Origin: Schaalia sp. Marseille-Q2122
GTDB taxonomy: Bacteria > Actinomycetota > Actinomycetes > Actinomycetales > Actinomycetaceae
Reading direction: 5' to 3'
NCBI RefSeq assembly: GCF_903645355.1
Contig: NZ_CAHJXR010000006.1
Coordinates: forward strand, 207,587-271,586
Length of the DNA stretch: 64,000 bases
Position 1 is the first letter of the stretch; every line of letters begins with the position of its first letter. The notes under the pieces were generated by a model that saw nothing but the letters and a program-made list of their open reading frames with translations, was not told the DNA's origin and did no database searches. Position numbers and translations under genes: made by a program. Shown here piece by piece: positions 45,478-54,500 of the stretch.

Positions 45478-46397
45478 CGCTCCTCCTCCCGAAGGCTACG
45501 CACGTAAAACACTGACAGGACAAGGGGCAGGAGCAGGGTCAGTGTCGAGGCTGCCGCCCCCTTCCCGAATTCGAAAAGGGTGAAGGTTTCCACGTAGGTG
45601 TAGACCGGCAAGGTGGTGGTGGCGGTGACCGGGCCACCCTTGGTCATTGTGAAGATCAGGTCAAAGACCTTGTAGGTGTTAATGACGCCCAGCAGCAGGA
45701 CAGAGATGACAACGGGGCGCATGAGGGGTTCAGTAATGGAGGTGAAGCAGCGCCATTTTCCTGCGCCGTCAACCTCGGCAGCTTCGTAGAGGGAATCGTC
45801 GATGGTGTGCAGGCCAGACAGCAGCAGGAGCATATTGAAGGGGATGCCCACCCATAGGTTGGCCACGACGACGGCAACCATGGCGCTGGTAGCGCCGGTG
45901 AGCCACAGGATGGGGGTATCAATGAGGCCCATCTGCATGAGCAGGTAGTTGAAGACACCGTAGTCGGAGTCGAACATCCATTTGAAGATGGTGCCGGTGA
46001 CCACTGGCGGCAGAATCCACCCCACGAGCAGTAGCGCGCGCACGGTGCCGTTGCCGGGGAAGGGGCGGCGGAAGAAGAGGGCTAGGGCGTAGCCGATGAT
46101 GAATTGGAGGACGAGGCAGGAGAGGGTGAAGACGGCGCTGAGCCACAGGCCGTTGCGGAAGTCGGCGTCGGCGAGGACGTCGCGGTAGTTGTCGAAGCCC
46201 CGTGGAGCGAACTCTCCGCTGATGAGGTTGGCACCGTTGGCGTCGGAGACGCTGATCCACAGGTTGTAGAACAGGGGTGCCACGAGGAAGACCGCGATGT
46301 AGAGGAGTGCGGGCAGGGCAAGGACGAGGCCGAGCCGCCGAGCACGTATCTGCGTTTTTCCTGGCGAGCGGGTGTTCGCTCCACGGAGGGTGGTCAC
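45474..46397 (-). CDS. ABC sugar importer permease (MalF type) of the alpha-xylosidase operon
   Basis: 307 residues, six membrane segments; EAA loop 'YEAAEVDGAGKWRCFTSI'. It overlaps both the binding-protein gene upstream and the partner permease gene downstream by four bases, so the importer is made as a coupled set. No ATPase gene is present. Confidence 0.9.
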   Translation of the reverse strand: MTTLRGANTRSPGKTQIRARRLGLVLALPALLYIAVFLVAPLFYNLWISVSDANGANLISGEFAPRGFDNYRDVLADADFRNGLWLSAVFTLSCLVLQFIIGYALALFFRRPFPGNGTVRALLLVGWILPPVVTGTIFKWMFDSDYGVFNYLLMQMGLIDTPILWLTGATSAMVAVVVANLWVGIPFNMLLLLSGLHTIDDSLYEAAEVDGAGKWRCFTSITEPLMRPVVISVLLLGVINTYKVFDLIFTMTKGGPVTATTTLPVYTYVETFTLFEFGKGAAASTLTLLLPLVLSVFYVRSLREEER

Positions 46398-47674
46398 TTC
46401 ATGCCCTCCAGAAGAGGAGCGAGGGCGTCAGCGGCATCCTTTGCGGCAGCCTCGGGGGTCTTCGCACCGGTCAGGGCTTCCTGGAGGGAGATCTGGATGA
46501 CCTCAGAGACCTTCGGGTAGTCCTTGCCGTAGGCGCGGGCACGCGCATCGGCCAGCTGCTTTTCGAAGACTTGGAGCTTGGGGTCAGAGGAAAGTTTGAG
46601 CTGTCCTGCGAGGTCGGGGCGGGCGGAGAGTTGGCCGGATTCGTCGCAGTAGATCTTTGCTCCCTCGGGGCCGGTGAGGAATTGGATGAATGTCAGGCCG
46701 GCGTCACCAGCCTTGGCATCATTGAAGACGACAGCGTTCTCACCACCGAGGCCGGTGCCTGCCGCCTTGCCTGTGGGCAGGGGTGCGACGCTCCATTCAA
46801 AGTCGACGCCTTCGAGGTTTTGCAGTTCCCAGGGGCCGTTGAACATCATGGCGACCTTACCGGCGGTGAACTGGGTGCGGGCGTCCTCCTGGCTGTAGTT
46901 GGCGACTGCGCTGGACATGGAGCCTTCGTCGATCATGCCCTTGAGGAAGCCGAGGGCCTCAGCGCCGGAGGTGGCGTAATTGTCGAGGTCGCCGCCGGTC
47001 TGCCACACGAAGGGCAGGAATTGGAAGGTGCCCTGCTCGTTCTTCACGGCTGAGATTGCCAGGCCTGTGACGTCGCCGCTGGTGGTGGCCTTGGCGACGG
47101 CCTTGAGTTCTTCCCAGGTGGTGGGGACCTGCTGGCCCGCAGCATCCAGCAGTGCCTTGTTGTAGTAGAGGGCGAGGTTATTGGAGTTCAGAGGCAGGCC
47201 GTAGGTCTTGCCATCCATCTGGGTGGAGGTCCAGGGGCCGGGGTGGAATTCGCTGGCGCGGGAACCATCCGTGTCGCTCAGGTCCTTGAGCAGGCCAAGG
47301 GCAGCAAAGTTCTGGTTGTCGACAACGTCCACGATGGCGACGTCGGGCACGGAACCGCCAACGCCAGCCTGAACAATGGACTTGGCCAGGTCACCGTAGG
47401 CGAAGGAGGTGCGCTTGATCGTAATGCCGGGGTTGGCTTCCTCAAAGGCCTTGACGGCTGCGACCATTGCCGTGTCGGACACGCCTTGGCCGAGGTAGTC
47501 CCACACTTCGACGACGGTGCCTTCGGCGGGAGCCTCGGCTGCGGGGGCTCCGCTGGTGGCACTATCGCCTGAGGGTGCGGTGCCTGCGCCGGAGCCGCAG
47601 GCGGCCAGGCCCAGGGCCATGGTCAGTGAGGCCGCAACGACGAGGCTGCGGCGGGAACGTTGAGTAAGGGTCAT
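46394..47674 (-). CDS. ABC oligosaccharide-binding lipoprotein
   Basis: 426 residues. Lipobox LAAC near residue 26, followed by a Gly/Ser/Ala-rich spacer and an extracellular solute-binding protein family 1 domain ('VVEVWDYLGQGVSDTAMVAAVKAFEEANPGI', 'MMFNGPWELQNL'). Located 63 bp downstream of the GH31 gene on the same strand. By context it should bind a xyloside such as isoprimeverose or a xyloglucan fragment; the ligand is inferred only. Confidence 0.9.
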   Translation of the reverse strand: MTLTQRSRRSLVVAASLTMALGLAACGSGAGTAPSGDSATSGAPAAEAPAEGTVVEVWDYLGQGVSDTAMVAAVKAFEEANPGITIKRTSFAYGDLAKSIVQAGVGGSVPDVAIVDVVDNQNFAALGLLKDLSDTDGSRASEFHPGPWTSTQMDGKTYGLPLNSNNLALYYNKALLDAAGQQVPTTWEELKAVAKATTSGDVTGLAISAVKNEQGTFQFLPFVWQTGGDLDNYATSGAEALGFLKGMIDEGSMSSAVANYSQEDARTQFTAGKVAMMFNGPWELQNLEGVDFEWSVAPLPTGKAAGTGLGGENAVVFNDAKAGDAGLTFIQFLTGPEGAKIYCDESGQLSARPDLAGQLKLSSDPKLQVFEKQLADARARAYGKDYPKVSEVIQISLQEALTGAKTPEAAAKDAADALAPLLEGMK

Positions 47675-47737
47675 GATCTGGTCTCCTTTGATCGATCACG
47701 TGGATGGATGGTGGATGGTTGTCGCGTGAAGCGCGGC

Positions 47738-49765
47738 TTATAGGGGAATGTCCGCGCCTTCACGGAGGAAGAGCGGAATGCGTTCCAGCGGCGCTGGAAC
47801 TTCAACGCTTTGGCCGCCCTCGTAGGTGGTGCCCGTCGCAATGTCGCGCCAGCGCCTTCCTGCGGGGAGGTAGACCTCAAGGCTTGTGACGCCGGGGGCT
47901 GTCACAGGGCAGACCAGCAGGTTGGGGCCGAACATGAATTGTTCGCGGTCCGCCCAGCAGGCCTGGTCTTGAGGGAAGTCAATGAAGAGGGGGCGCATGG
48001 GTGGCAGGCCACTGCGGGCCGCTTCCTCCATGAGGCCCTGAATGTAGGGGCGCAACTTTTCGCGCAGGTGGATGTGGGCGGCGGCGACCTCGTAGGCCAC
48101 CTCACCGTAGGACCACACTTCGTTGGGGCCGCCGGTGTTGACCGAACCAACGGCTTCGCGCGGCTCGCGGTGTCCGTGCAGGCGGAAGAGGGGGCAGAAG
48201 GTGCCGTATTGGAACCAGCGGATGAAGAGTTCCTGGTAGGCGGGGTCGGTGGGGTCCCCGCCGTGGAAACCGCCAATATCGGAGGTCCACCAGGGGATGC
48301 CAGCAATGCCGATGCTCAAGCCTGCGGGGATTTGTTCCTTGAGAGCCTGCCAGGTGGGGGCAATGTCGCCCGACCAGACGGCCGTGCCGTATTGGGCTTG
48401 GCCCGCCCACGCTGAGCGCGACAGGAGCACCGTGTGGGGCGTGCCTGCTGCGGCGAGGCCTTCCGCGACGCCTTTCGCGTGGTCGCGCGGGTAGGCGTTG
48501 AAGACTTCGGCGCCTTTGCCCGCGTAGAAGCGCAGGTTGGCGGGCTGGCAGGGGACAACTTCGGGTTCGTCGGCGTCGAGCCAGAACACGTCAATACCGA
48601 GGTCGTGGTAGCCGGCCTTGAGCTTGTCCCACAGGTAGCGGCGAGCCTCGGGGTTGGTGGCGTCGTAGAAGGCGTTGGGCATGGCGCAGCTCATGCCTTT
48701 GTCTTGGATTTGCTGGTGGAATTCCAGGCCTTGATCGGTGGCGATAAGGTAGCCCTTTTGGCGCATTTCCTCGTAGTTTTGCGAGGTTTTCGCGATGGTT
48801 GGCCACACGGACACCATGAGTTTTGTTCCCATGGCGGCGAGTTCTTTGACCATGGCGGCCGGGTCGGGGAATTCTGCTGGGTCGAAGCGGTAGTCGCCCA
48901 TGGCGGTCCAGTGGAAGAAGTCCGAGACGATGACGGACAGGGGTAGGCTGCGGCGCTGGTATTCGCGGGCGACGTCAAGGAGTTCTTCTTGGGAGGTGTA
49001 GCGGAGTTTGGACTGCCAGAATCCGCTGGCCCATTCGGGTAGGACGGGTGCGCGCCCGGTTGCTGCGGTGTAGGCGTCGAGGATGTCGGCGGGGGTGTCG
49101 CCCAGGCACACCCAGTAGTCGATAGCCTGGCTGTCGTCACTGATCCAGCGGGTTTGGTGGCTGGCGAATTCGACGCGGCCGACGGCGGGGTTGTTCCATA
49201 GGAAGCCGTAGCCGCGGTTGGACAGGACGAAGGGGATGGAGACCACGCCATTGCGTTGGACGAGGTCAATGACTAGTCCCTTGTGGTTGAGGAATCCATG
49301 GGTGGACTGCCCCAGGCCGTAGAAGCGCTCATCAGGCGTGGAGGCGAAGACCTGGTGGGTTTGGGTCATGCCGCCTGTGGGGTAGAAGCCGTGGGCTCCG
49401 GGCCAGAGGAAGTGTTCGGGTTGCTCCTCTAGGAGGGTTTCGCCGTCGCGGGTGATGGTGAGGTGGAGGCGGGGGATGCCTGCACCAATGTCGGTGGTGA
49501 GGGTGGCGCCAATGCGTCCGTGGCTGAGGGTGGCGCCGACGCCGTCCTCGTGGATGGTGATGCTGGGCGAGGGCGGCGGGGTGGATCTGCCGGTGGCCGG
49601 GTCTGTTGGGGTGGGTGGGACGCTGAGCGCTCCGTGGTCGAGGGCGGTGTGGCCGGCGCGGGTGATGCGCACGCGCAGGGCGTTGGGGCCCCAGGCTTGA
49701 ATGCGCAGCACTTCGTGTTCGTAGTGTGCTTCGAGGCCGTCGACAATGGTTTCTACGGTGATCAC
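47738..49765 (-). CDS. GH31 glycoside hydrolase, probable alpha-xylosidase
   Basis: 675 residues from GTG at 49765, chosen because GAGAGGG stands five bases before it; a longer frame to 49828 is not protein-like. The domain order is N-terminal beta-sandwich (1-235), TIM barrel and C-terminal sandwiches. The probable nucleophile is Asp397 in WLDADEPE and the acid/base Asp467 in WSGD. 'SGFWQSKLRY' and the WLDA(D/T)EPE form of the nucleophile motif favour alpha-xylosidase over alpha-glucosidase. No signal peptide is visible, so it acts in the cytosol on imported oligosaccharides and releases xylose. It heads the ABC operon and is divergent from the LacI gene. A sulfoquinovosidase role cannot be fully excluded. 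Confidence 0.82.
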   Translation of the reverse strand: MITVETIVDGLEAHYEHEVLRIQAWGPNALRVRITRAGHTALDHGALSVPPTPTDPATGRSTPPPSPSITIHEDGVGATLSHGRIGATLTTDIGAGIPRLHLTITRDGETLLEEQPEHFLWPGAHGFYPTGGMTQTHQVFASTPDERFYGLGQSTHGFLNHKGLVIDLVQRNGVVSIPFVLSNRGYGFLWNNPAVGRVEFASHQTRWISDDSQAIDYWVCLGDTPADILDAYTAATGRAPVLPEWASGFWQSKLRYTSQEELLDVAREYQRRSLPLSVIVSDFFHWTAMGDYRFDPAEFPDPAAMVKELAAMGTKLMVSVWPTIAKTSQNYEEMRQKGYLIATDQGLEFHQQIQDKGMSCAMPNAFYDATNPEARRYLWDKLKAGYHDLGIDVFWLDADEPEVVPCQPANLRFYAGKGAEVFNAYPRDHAKGVAEGLAAAGTPHTVLLSRSAWAGQAQYGTAVWSGDIAPTWQALKEQIPAGLSIGIAGIPWWTSDIGGFHGGDPTDPAYQELFIRWFQYGTFCPLFRLHGHREPREAVGSVNTGGPNEVWSYGEVAYEVAAAHIHLREKLRPYIQGLMEEAARSGLPPMRPLFIDFPQDQACWADREQFMFGPNLLVCPVTAPGVTSLEVYLPAGRRWRDIATGTTYEGGQSVEVPAPLERIPLFLREGADIPL

Positions 49766-50072
49766 AATAGCCCTCTCTGCGTACCCCCCATTGGGCGCGC
49801 ATACGTATGCGGCCTGCCCGTAGGACAATCACCGTTGATTGGTCTGGGGCAGTTCAGTGACTTGCTATAGAGGCTAAAACGCTATTGTGGCGCCCGCAAC
49901 CGCTTGGCACCGTTTCTGGCAACAGTTTGATAACGGAGCGCCCCCGGGCATCGGCCACCTCGGGACGAAAGCCCACAAGTCACGCGACCTCCATCTCAAG
50001 TTGCATAGAACGTGTGGGAATCAGCCCTGCCTGGTTAGGATGAAGCAACACGACTCCGAAGGACTCTCAACG
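49766..50072. promoter_or_regulatory. Divergent regulatory region of the alpha-xylosidase operon and LacI gene
   Basis: About 300 bp between divergent genes that should contain both promoters and LacI operators. Candidate half-sites CCGTT and AACGG face each other near 49908-49936, but a convincing operator was not fixed. Confidence 0.35.
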
Positions 50073-51086
50073 ATGGTAAAGAAGGCCACCAGCCGTGACG
50101 TCGCCAGGCTCGCTGGCGTCTCGCAAACCACCGTGTCCTATGTGATGAGCGGGCGGCGCAGCGTTGCCCCCGACACCGAACGAAAAGTCATGGCCGCCAT
50201 GGCAGAGCTGGGCTACCAGCCCCACTCCGGAGCGCGCGCATTGAAGTCCAATCGCACCAACGTCATTGGCCTCGTTGTCCCCTACCGCAGTGGCGCTGAC
50301 GCCGCCGCCCAACACCGTTTCCTCGTCGCCTTCACTTCCGAGGTTCGCCGATACGCTTACGACATCCTGCTGGTCACGACTGACGAGGGCGTCAGCGGGC
50401 TGCGTCGCGTCATTGACACCGCCTTGTGTGACGCCCTGCTGCTCATGGAGGTTCTTGACGCAGATCCGCGCGTGGAGTTGGTGGCTCAGTCCCAGATCCC
50501 CACGGTCTTTGTCGGCTTGCCCGGCCCCAGCAAGGGCGTGTACGCCGTGGACGCTGATTATGTCGAGGCCGGACGGCAGGCTGTGCGGGTCCTGGTCAAG
50601 GCCCGGCATGAGCATCTGACCCTGGTGATGCCAGATCATCCCACCCTCTCACGCCTGAACTTCTTGGAGCGATTCCGGGCTGGTGCGGTGAGTGAAGCTA
50701 ATGCGCAAAATGTGCCCCTGTCGGTCATTGGCTGTTCAGCGTCCTATCCCAGCGCTTTTCAGACCGCTCACTCTTTGGGCGAATTACCTGATGAGGGCGT
50801 GATTCTTGGCCCTCTAGTGTCTGCCGACGACTGGAGTAATGCCCTCAATGACTGTGGGCATAGGCTCGGCCGTGAGGTGTCACTGGTGGCCAGTTCCTGG
50901 GATGCCGAGCATGCGCACTCAGCGTTTTCACCTGCGCATTTCGATATGCGCACCCCTGATCTGGTGCGCAGCGCCGTGGAGTTGATGATGCTTCAGCTGG
51001 AGCGCCCCGCCGAGGCTGAGCCCCAGACACTTGTCCTGCCCCCCATCTTCTACGAGGGCGACACCCTGCGCAAAGTCCTGCCCTAA
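50073..51086 (+). CDS. LacI-family transcriptional regulator
   Basis: 337 residues from ATG at 50073 (GAAGGA upstream). Residues 4-55 form the LacI helix-turn-helix and hinge ('TSRDVARLAGVSQTTVSYVMSG', 'LKSNRTNVIGLVVP' region), followed by a periplasmic-binding-protein-like sensor domain. Position and divergence point to control of the GH31-ABC operon in response to a sugar. Its stop codon is the first base triplet of the repeat that starts at 51084. Confidence 0.9.
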   Translation: MVKKATSRDVARLAGVSQTTVSYVMSGRRSVAPDTERKVMAAMAELGYQPHSGARALKSNRTNVIGLVVPYRSGADAAAQHRFLVAFTSEVRRYAYDILLVTTDEGVSGLRRVIDTALCDALLLMEVLDADPRVELVAQSQIPTVFVGLPGPSKGVYAVDADYVEAGRQAVRVLVKARHEHLTLVMPDHPTLSRLNFLERFRAGAVSEANAQNVPLSVIGCSASYPSAFQTAHSLGELPDEGVILGPLVSADDWSNALNDCGHRLGREVSLVASSWDAEHAHSAFSPAHFDMRTPDLVRSAVELMMLQLERPAEAEPQTLVLPPIFYEGDTLRKVLP

Positions 51087-51391
51087 ACCGGTGGCTCGTC
51101 GCAGCTTCCGCAGCATACCGGTGCCTTGTCGCAGCTCCATGCGCCATAACAGTGCATACCAGCCCCTAAACCGGTGGCTCGTCGCAGCTTCCGCAGCATA
51201 CCGGTGCCTTGTTGTCATACCTGTGCCGCACCCGCCACCGGAATAACAACAAGCCACCGGTTAAGCGGAGAATGCCTGTGTCAGCGAGTACGCGGGGTGT
51301 GCTGGCGGCGGCAGGGTAGGCCCGGGCGTATGGACTGAGCGAGCGAGGGAATCGGGCGGGGCCACCGCCAGCACACCCCACAGCCACCGGT
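51084..51391. repeat. Dyad-rich dispersed repeat, copy 1 (left of RHS island)
   Basis: Starts at the lacI stop with TAAACCGGTGGCTCGTCGCA; the start is repeated at 51166. Inside are hairpins: ACCGGTGCCTTGTTGT against ACAACAAGCCACCGGT, and GGTGTGCTGGCGG against CCGCCAGCACACC. Copy 2 at 58570-58904 is nearly identical over long stretches. Confidence 0.85.
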
Positions 51392-51545
51392 ATGCGCAAT
51401 GCCAGTCAACAGAAACGTATGGCCACAAGCACCCCAACCCAGTCCCCGAAGCTTTGAGGAACAATTCGCATTTCATTTTCACGAATTGCTGCAGCCCCCG
51501 GTATAAGGTGTTTTCATTGTTGCGTCCTTAGAGAAGGTATCCTCT

Positions 51546-54500
51546 GTGTCTTACTTTGGTGAGTACCAAACCGATGTTGTTTATGATCTTGGTTTTGCTT
51601 CCGAGCTGGTGTGCAATCTACGGTGGATGGCGCAAAAAATTGACGATTATGAGGTCTCTCGCGCTGGTGCTGAAGGCACTGCCAGCGATGGTTTCGAGGG
51701 CGCTTTCTCGCAGGTCTTCTCTGACAATATGCACCACGCTCGCATTGACGGGATGAACCTGTCCTTTGTGCTAGGGATTGTGGCAGACCGGATTGATTAC
51801 CTGATCCACGAGGTCATCAAGGAAAACAAGCGCCGCGCCCATATTCGGAACTACATGGCTGAGCACGATGATTGGTGGTCATCCATCTGGGATTGGTTCG
51901 CCGGCACAACTGTTCCGCCCTTCCCCGCCGAGATCCTTCCTGAGAAACCGGGCCAGCATTTGATGGTGCTTCACGCCCGTGACCACTCACGGATGGGAAC
52001 GATTGCGCGAATGGGGATATCGTCGGCTTACCCTGCGCGTTTGCGTACCGCCGCGACAATGATTCACGCGGCATGTGATCGTATCAGCGGCGTTGATGCC
52101 TTGATCGCTGATCTTCATGAGTACCCGTCGCGCTGCCAGTATGGGTCGGTTGATATCGGGGACCTTACCCAAAATCTTCGCCGCTGGTTGGAATACAACC
52201 GTGCAGATGCCCAATGGCTCAACGTGGTCGCTCAAGCATTCGAAGAGGCCGGCGGAGGCGGCGATTTCCCTGTTTCTCTGTCGGATGTTGCCCTCCTTGC
52301 CGCTTTGGAAGCGCAGGGGGTTGCACTTGCTCGCACTCCTTTGGATATCACTGCCCCCACGTTGGCCGGCATTGATCCGGCGACAGGCTATGTCCTTGAC
52401 CCGGTGAATGCGGCATCGGGTAGTTTCATTGAGCCGGAGGTGGATCTCGTCTTCACAGGGGGCTGCGTGAGTTTGGCTTTCACGCGCATGTATAACTCTG
52501 TGGGGGATAGTGGTGGCGTCTTTGGACCGCATTGGACCTCGGTCCTTGACCAGCAGTTATGTCTTGAGGACGAGCAGGTCCGCTGGGTGCGCGATGATGG
52601 CCGCCACATTTTGTTTCCTCGTTTTGGCCGGGGTTTTGAGCGTGCCGTCCAGGATCATTATTGGTGTGATCGTATTCCGGTCAACCATGTGCCCGATTTT
52701 GTACGAGGTTTTATTCCCGCGCATGACGATGAGTGCTTCGTCGTTTCCGATAATCAGGGGTCATGCTGGTTCTACGACTACAGGGGTGCATGGTTAGGTT
52801 CTGGTGTCGGCGAGGGTACATTTGTGTGCGCCCAGCGCCGCGAGGATGGGATGATTCAAGCTTTAGTTCATGAGCGTGGGCGGAGCATCACCTGCGAGTA
52901 CACCAATGGCCTGTGTGTCAAGGTGCAAGGTAGCGATGGCCGCGAACTGAACTACCACTACGACGATGATTCTCGCCTGATTGGGGTGAGTTCCCAGTTG
53001 GGTGAGCGCCGCTATATTCTGGGCGTTCAGGGGCTCATTGAGCAGGTCTTCTCTGTTGATGGCGTGCGTGAGGTGACCAACACGTACGACGAGGCGGGCA
53101 GGGTGGTCTCTCAGGTGACTGACTTTGGCCGCGAAGTGCGTTTTTCCTATCTTCCTGGTGGCGTCACGGAGGTCGCCGACCAGAGTGGTGCCCGCGCGAA
53201 CGCGTGGATTTCCAACGCTCAGGGTCGCCTGGTTGGCGTCATCGACGCCGATGGTAATCGTCAGTCGATGAGCTACGACAACTGTGGGAACCTCGTTGCT
53301 GCAACGGACCGTGATGGGCAGGTCACCGTCCACGTGTACGACCAACGAGGCCGACGCACTCGCACCGTTTTGCCCACGGGCGGGGAGTTCACTTTCGCGT
53401 GGGATGAGCATGACCGTTTGAGCACTATGGTCACGGGCAGCGGCGGGCAGGTGAGTTACCTCTATGACAGCGATACGCAGCGCCACCCGAGTGTGATCGT
53501 TGATCCTATGGGCGGGCAGACCTCGTTGACGTGGGATCAGGGGCTGCTGTGTCGGATTGTTGACCCTACGGGCGTGAGCGTCTCTTTGGGGTATGACGTT
53601 TTCGGTGACCTGGTGTCGGTGACGAATGACCAGGGGGTTTGCGCTCGTTTTGTGCGTGACGAGGCTGGCCGCGTATGCCAGGCGGTTGCTCCTGACGGGG
53701 CGGTGACGCGTTTGGAGTACGACGAGCGCGGGCATTGTGTGGCGGTGGAGCATCCTGATGGCGCCCGCTGGTCCTATGAGTTTGAGGGGTCGCGTCTTGT
53801 GGCGACGGTGGATCCGTATGGGGCGCGCACGTCTGCCACCTACGGAGAGCACGGTCAGCCCGTGTCGGTGACTGATCCTCTGGGCCGCACGACGCGCCGC
53901 GTCTTTGATGCCTGCGGTAATGTCGAGTCCTTGCTGTTGCCTGATGGTGCGGAGTATTCCTTCGTTCATGATGCTCTTTCGCGCCTGCGTGAGCTGCGCA
54001 CTCCTGATGGCGGCTTGTGGCGTCACGAGTGGGATGAGATGGGTAATCTTGTGCGCGCCACTGATCCGACGGGGGTGTCTCAGCGTTGGGTGCACGCCCC
54101 TGCGCCCTCGCCAGCCAATGCGGTAAGGGCCTCTGGCGTGACAGCCGACTCCGATGTGGCCGGTCCTGCTAATTCCGCTGATCAGAAGATGCCCGATTAT
54201 GGTGTGGAGTTCGATCAGTACGGTCGGCCGACGCGGTGGAGCGGCCCGGCAGGAGACGAGGGCATCGTCACCTATGATCTGGGCGGAAACCCTGTGGAGT
54301 TCCTTGACGCGGACGGCGGGTTGACACTGTTCCGGCGTGACCTGGCGGGGCGCGTCGTTGAGCGCATCAGCCCTGAGGGCGTGAGCGTGCGCTACACCTA
54401 CGACGCGTGTGGGCGCGTTCAGGGCGTGCATGATGCTGCTGGTACGACCAGGTTTGAGTACGATGTCTGTTCGCGGGTGGCCAAGAGGATCTCGCCGACG

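Noticed and set aside
47738..49765. Calling the GH31 enzyme a sulfoquinovosidase to complete a sulfosugar pathway
   Set aside because: Its motifs (SGFWQSKLRY, WLDADEPE) fit alpha-xylosidases better, and it lies with its own importer and, further on, the xylose genes.
51084..51391. Possible IS or transposon end at the repeats flanking the RHS island
   Set aside because: No transposase or integrase gene and no terminal inverted repeats pairing the two copies, which are direct; described only as a repeat.
52863..54431. Long minus-strand ORF (522 codons) opposite the RHS gene
   Set aside because: Antisense of the YD repeats; composition rich in Arg and His with no recognised motif.
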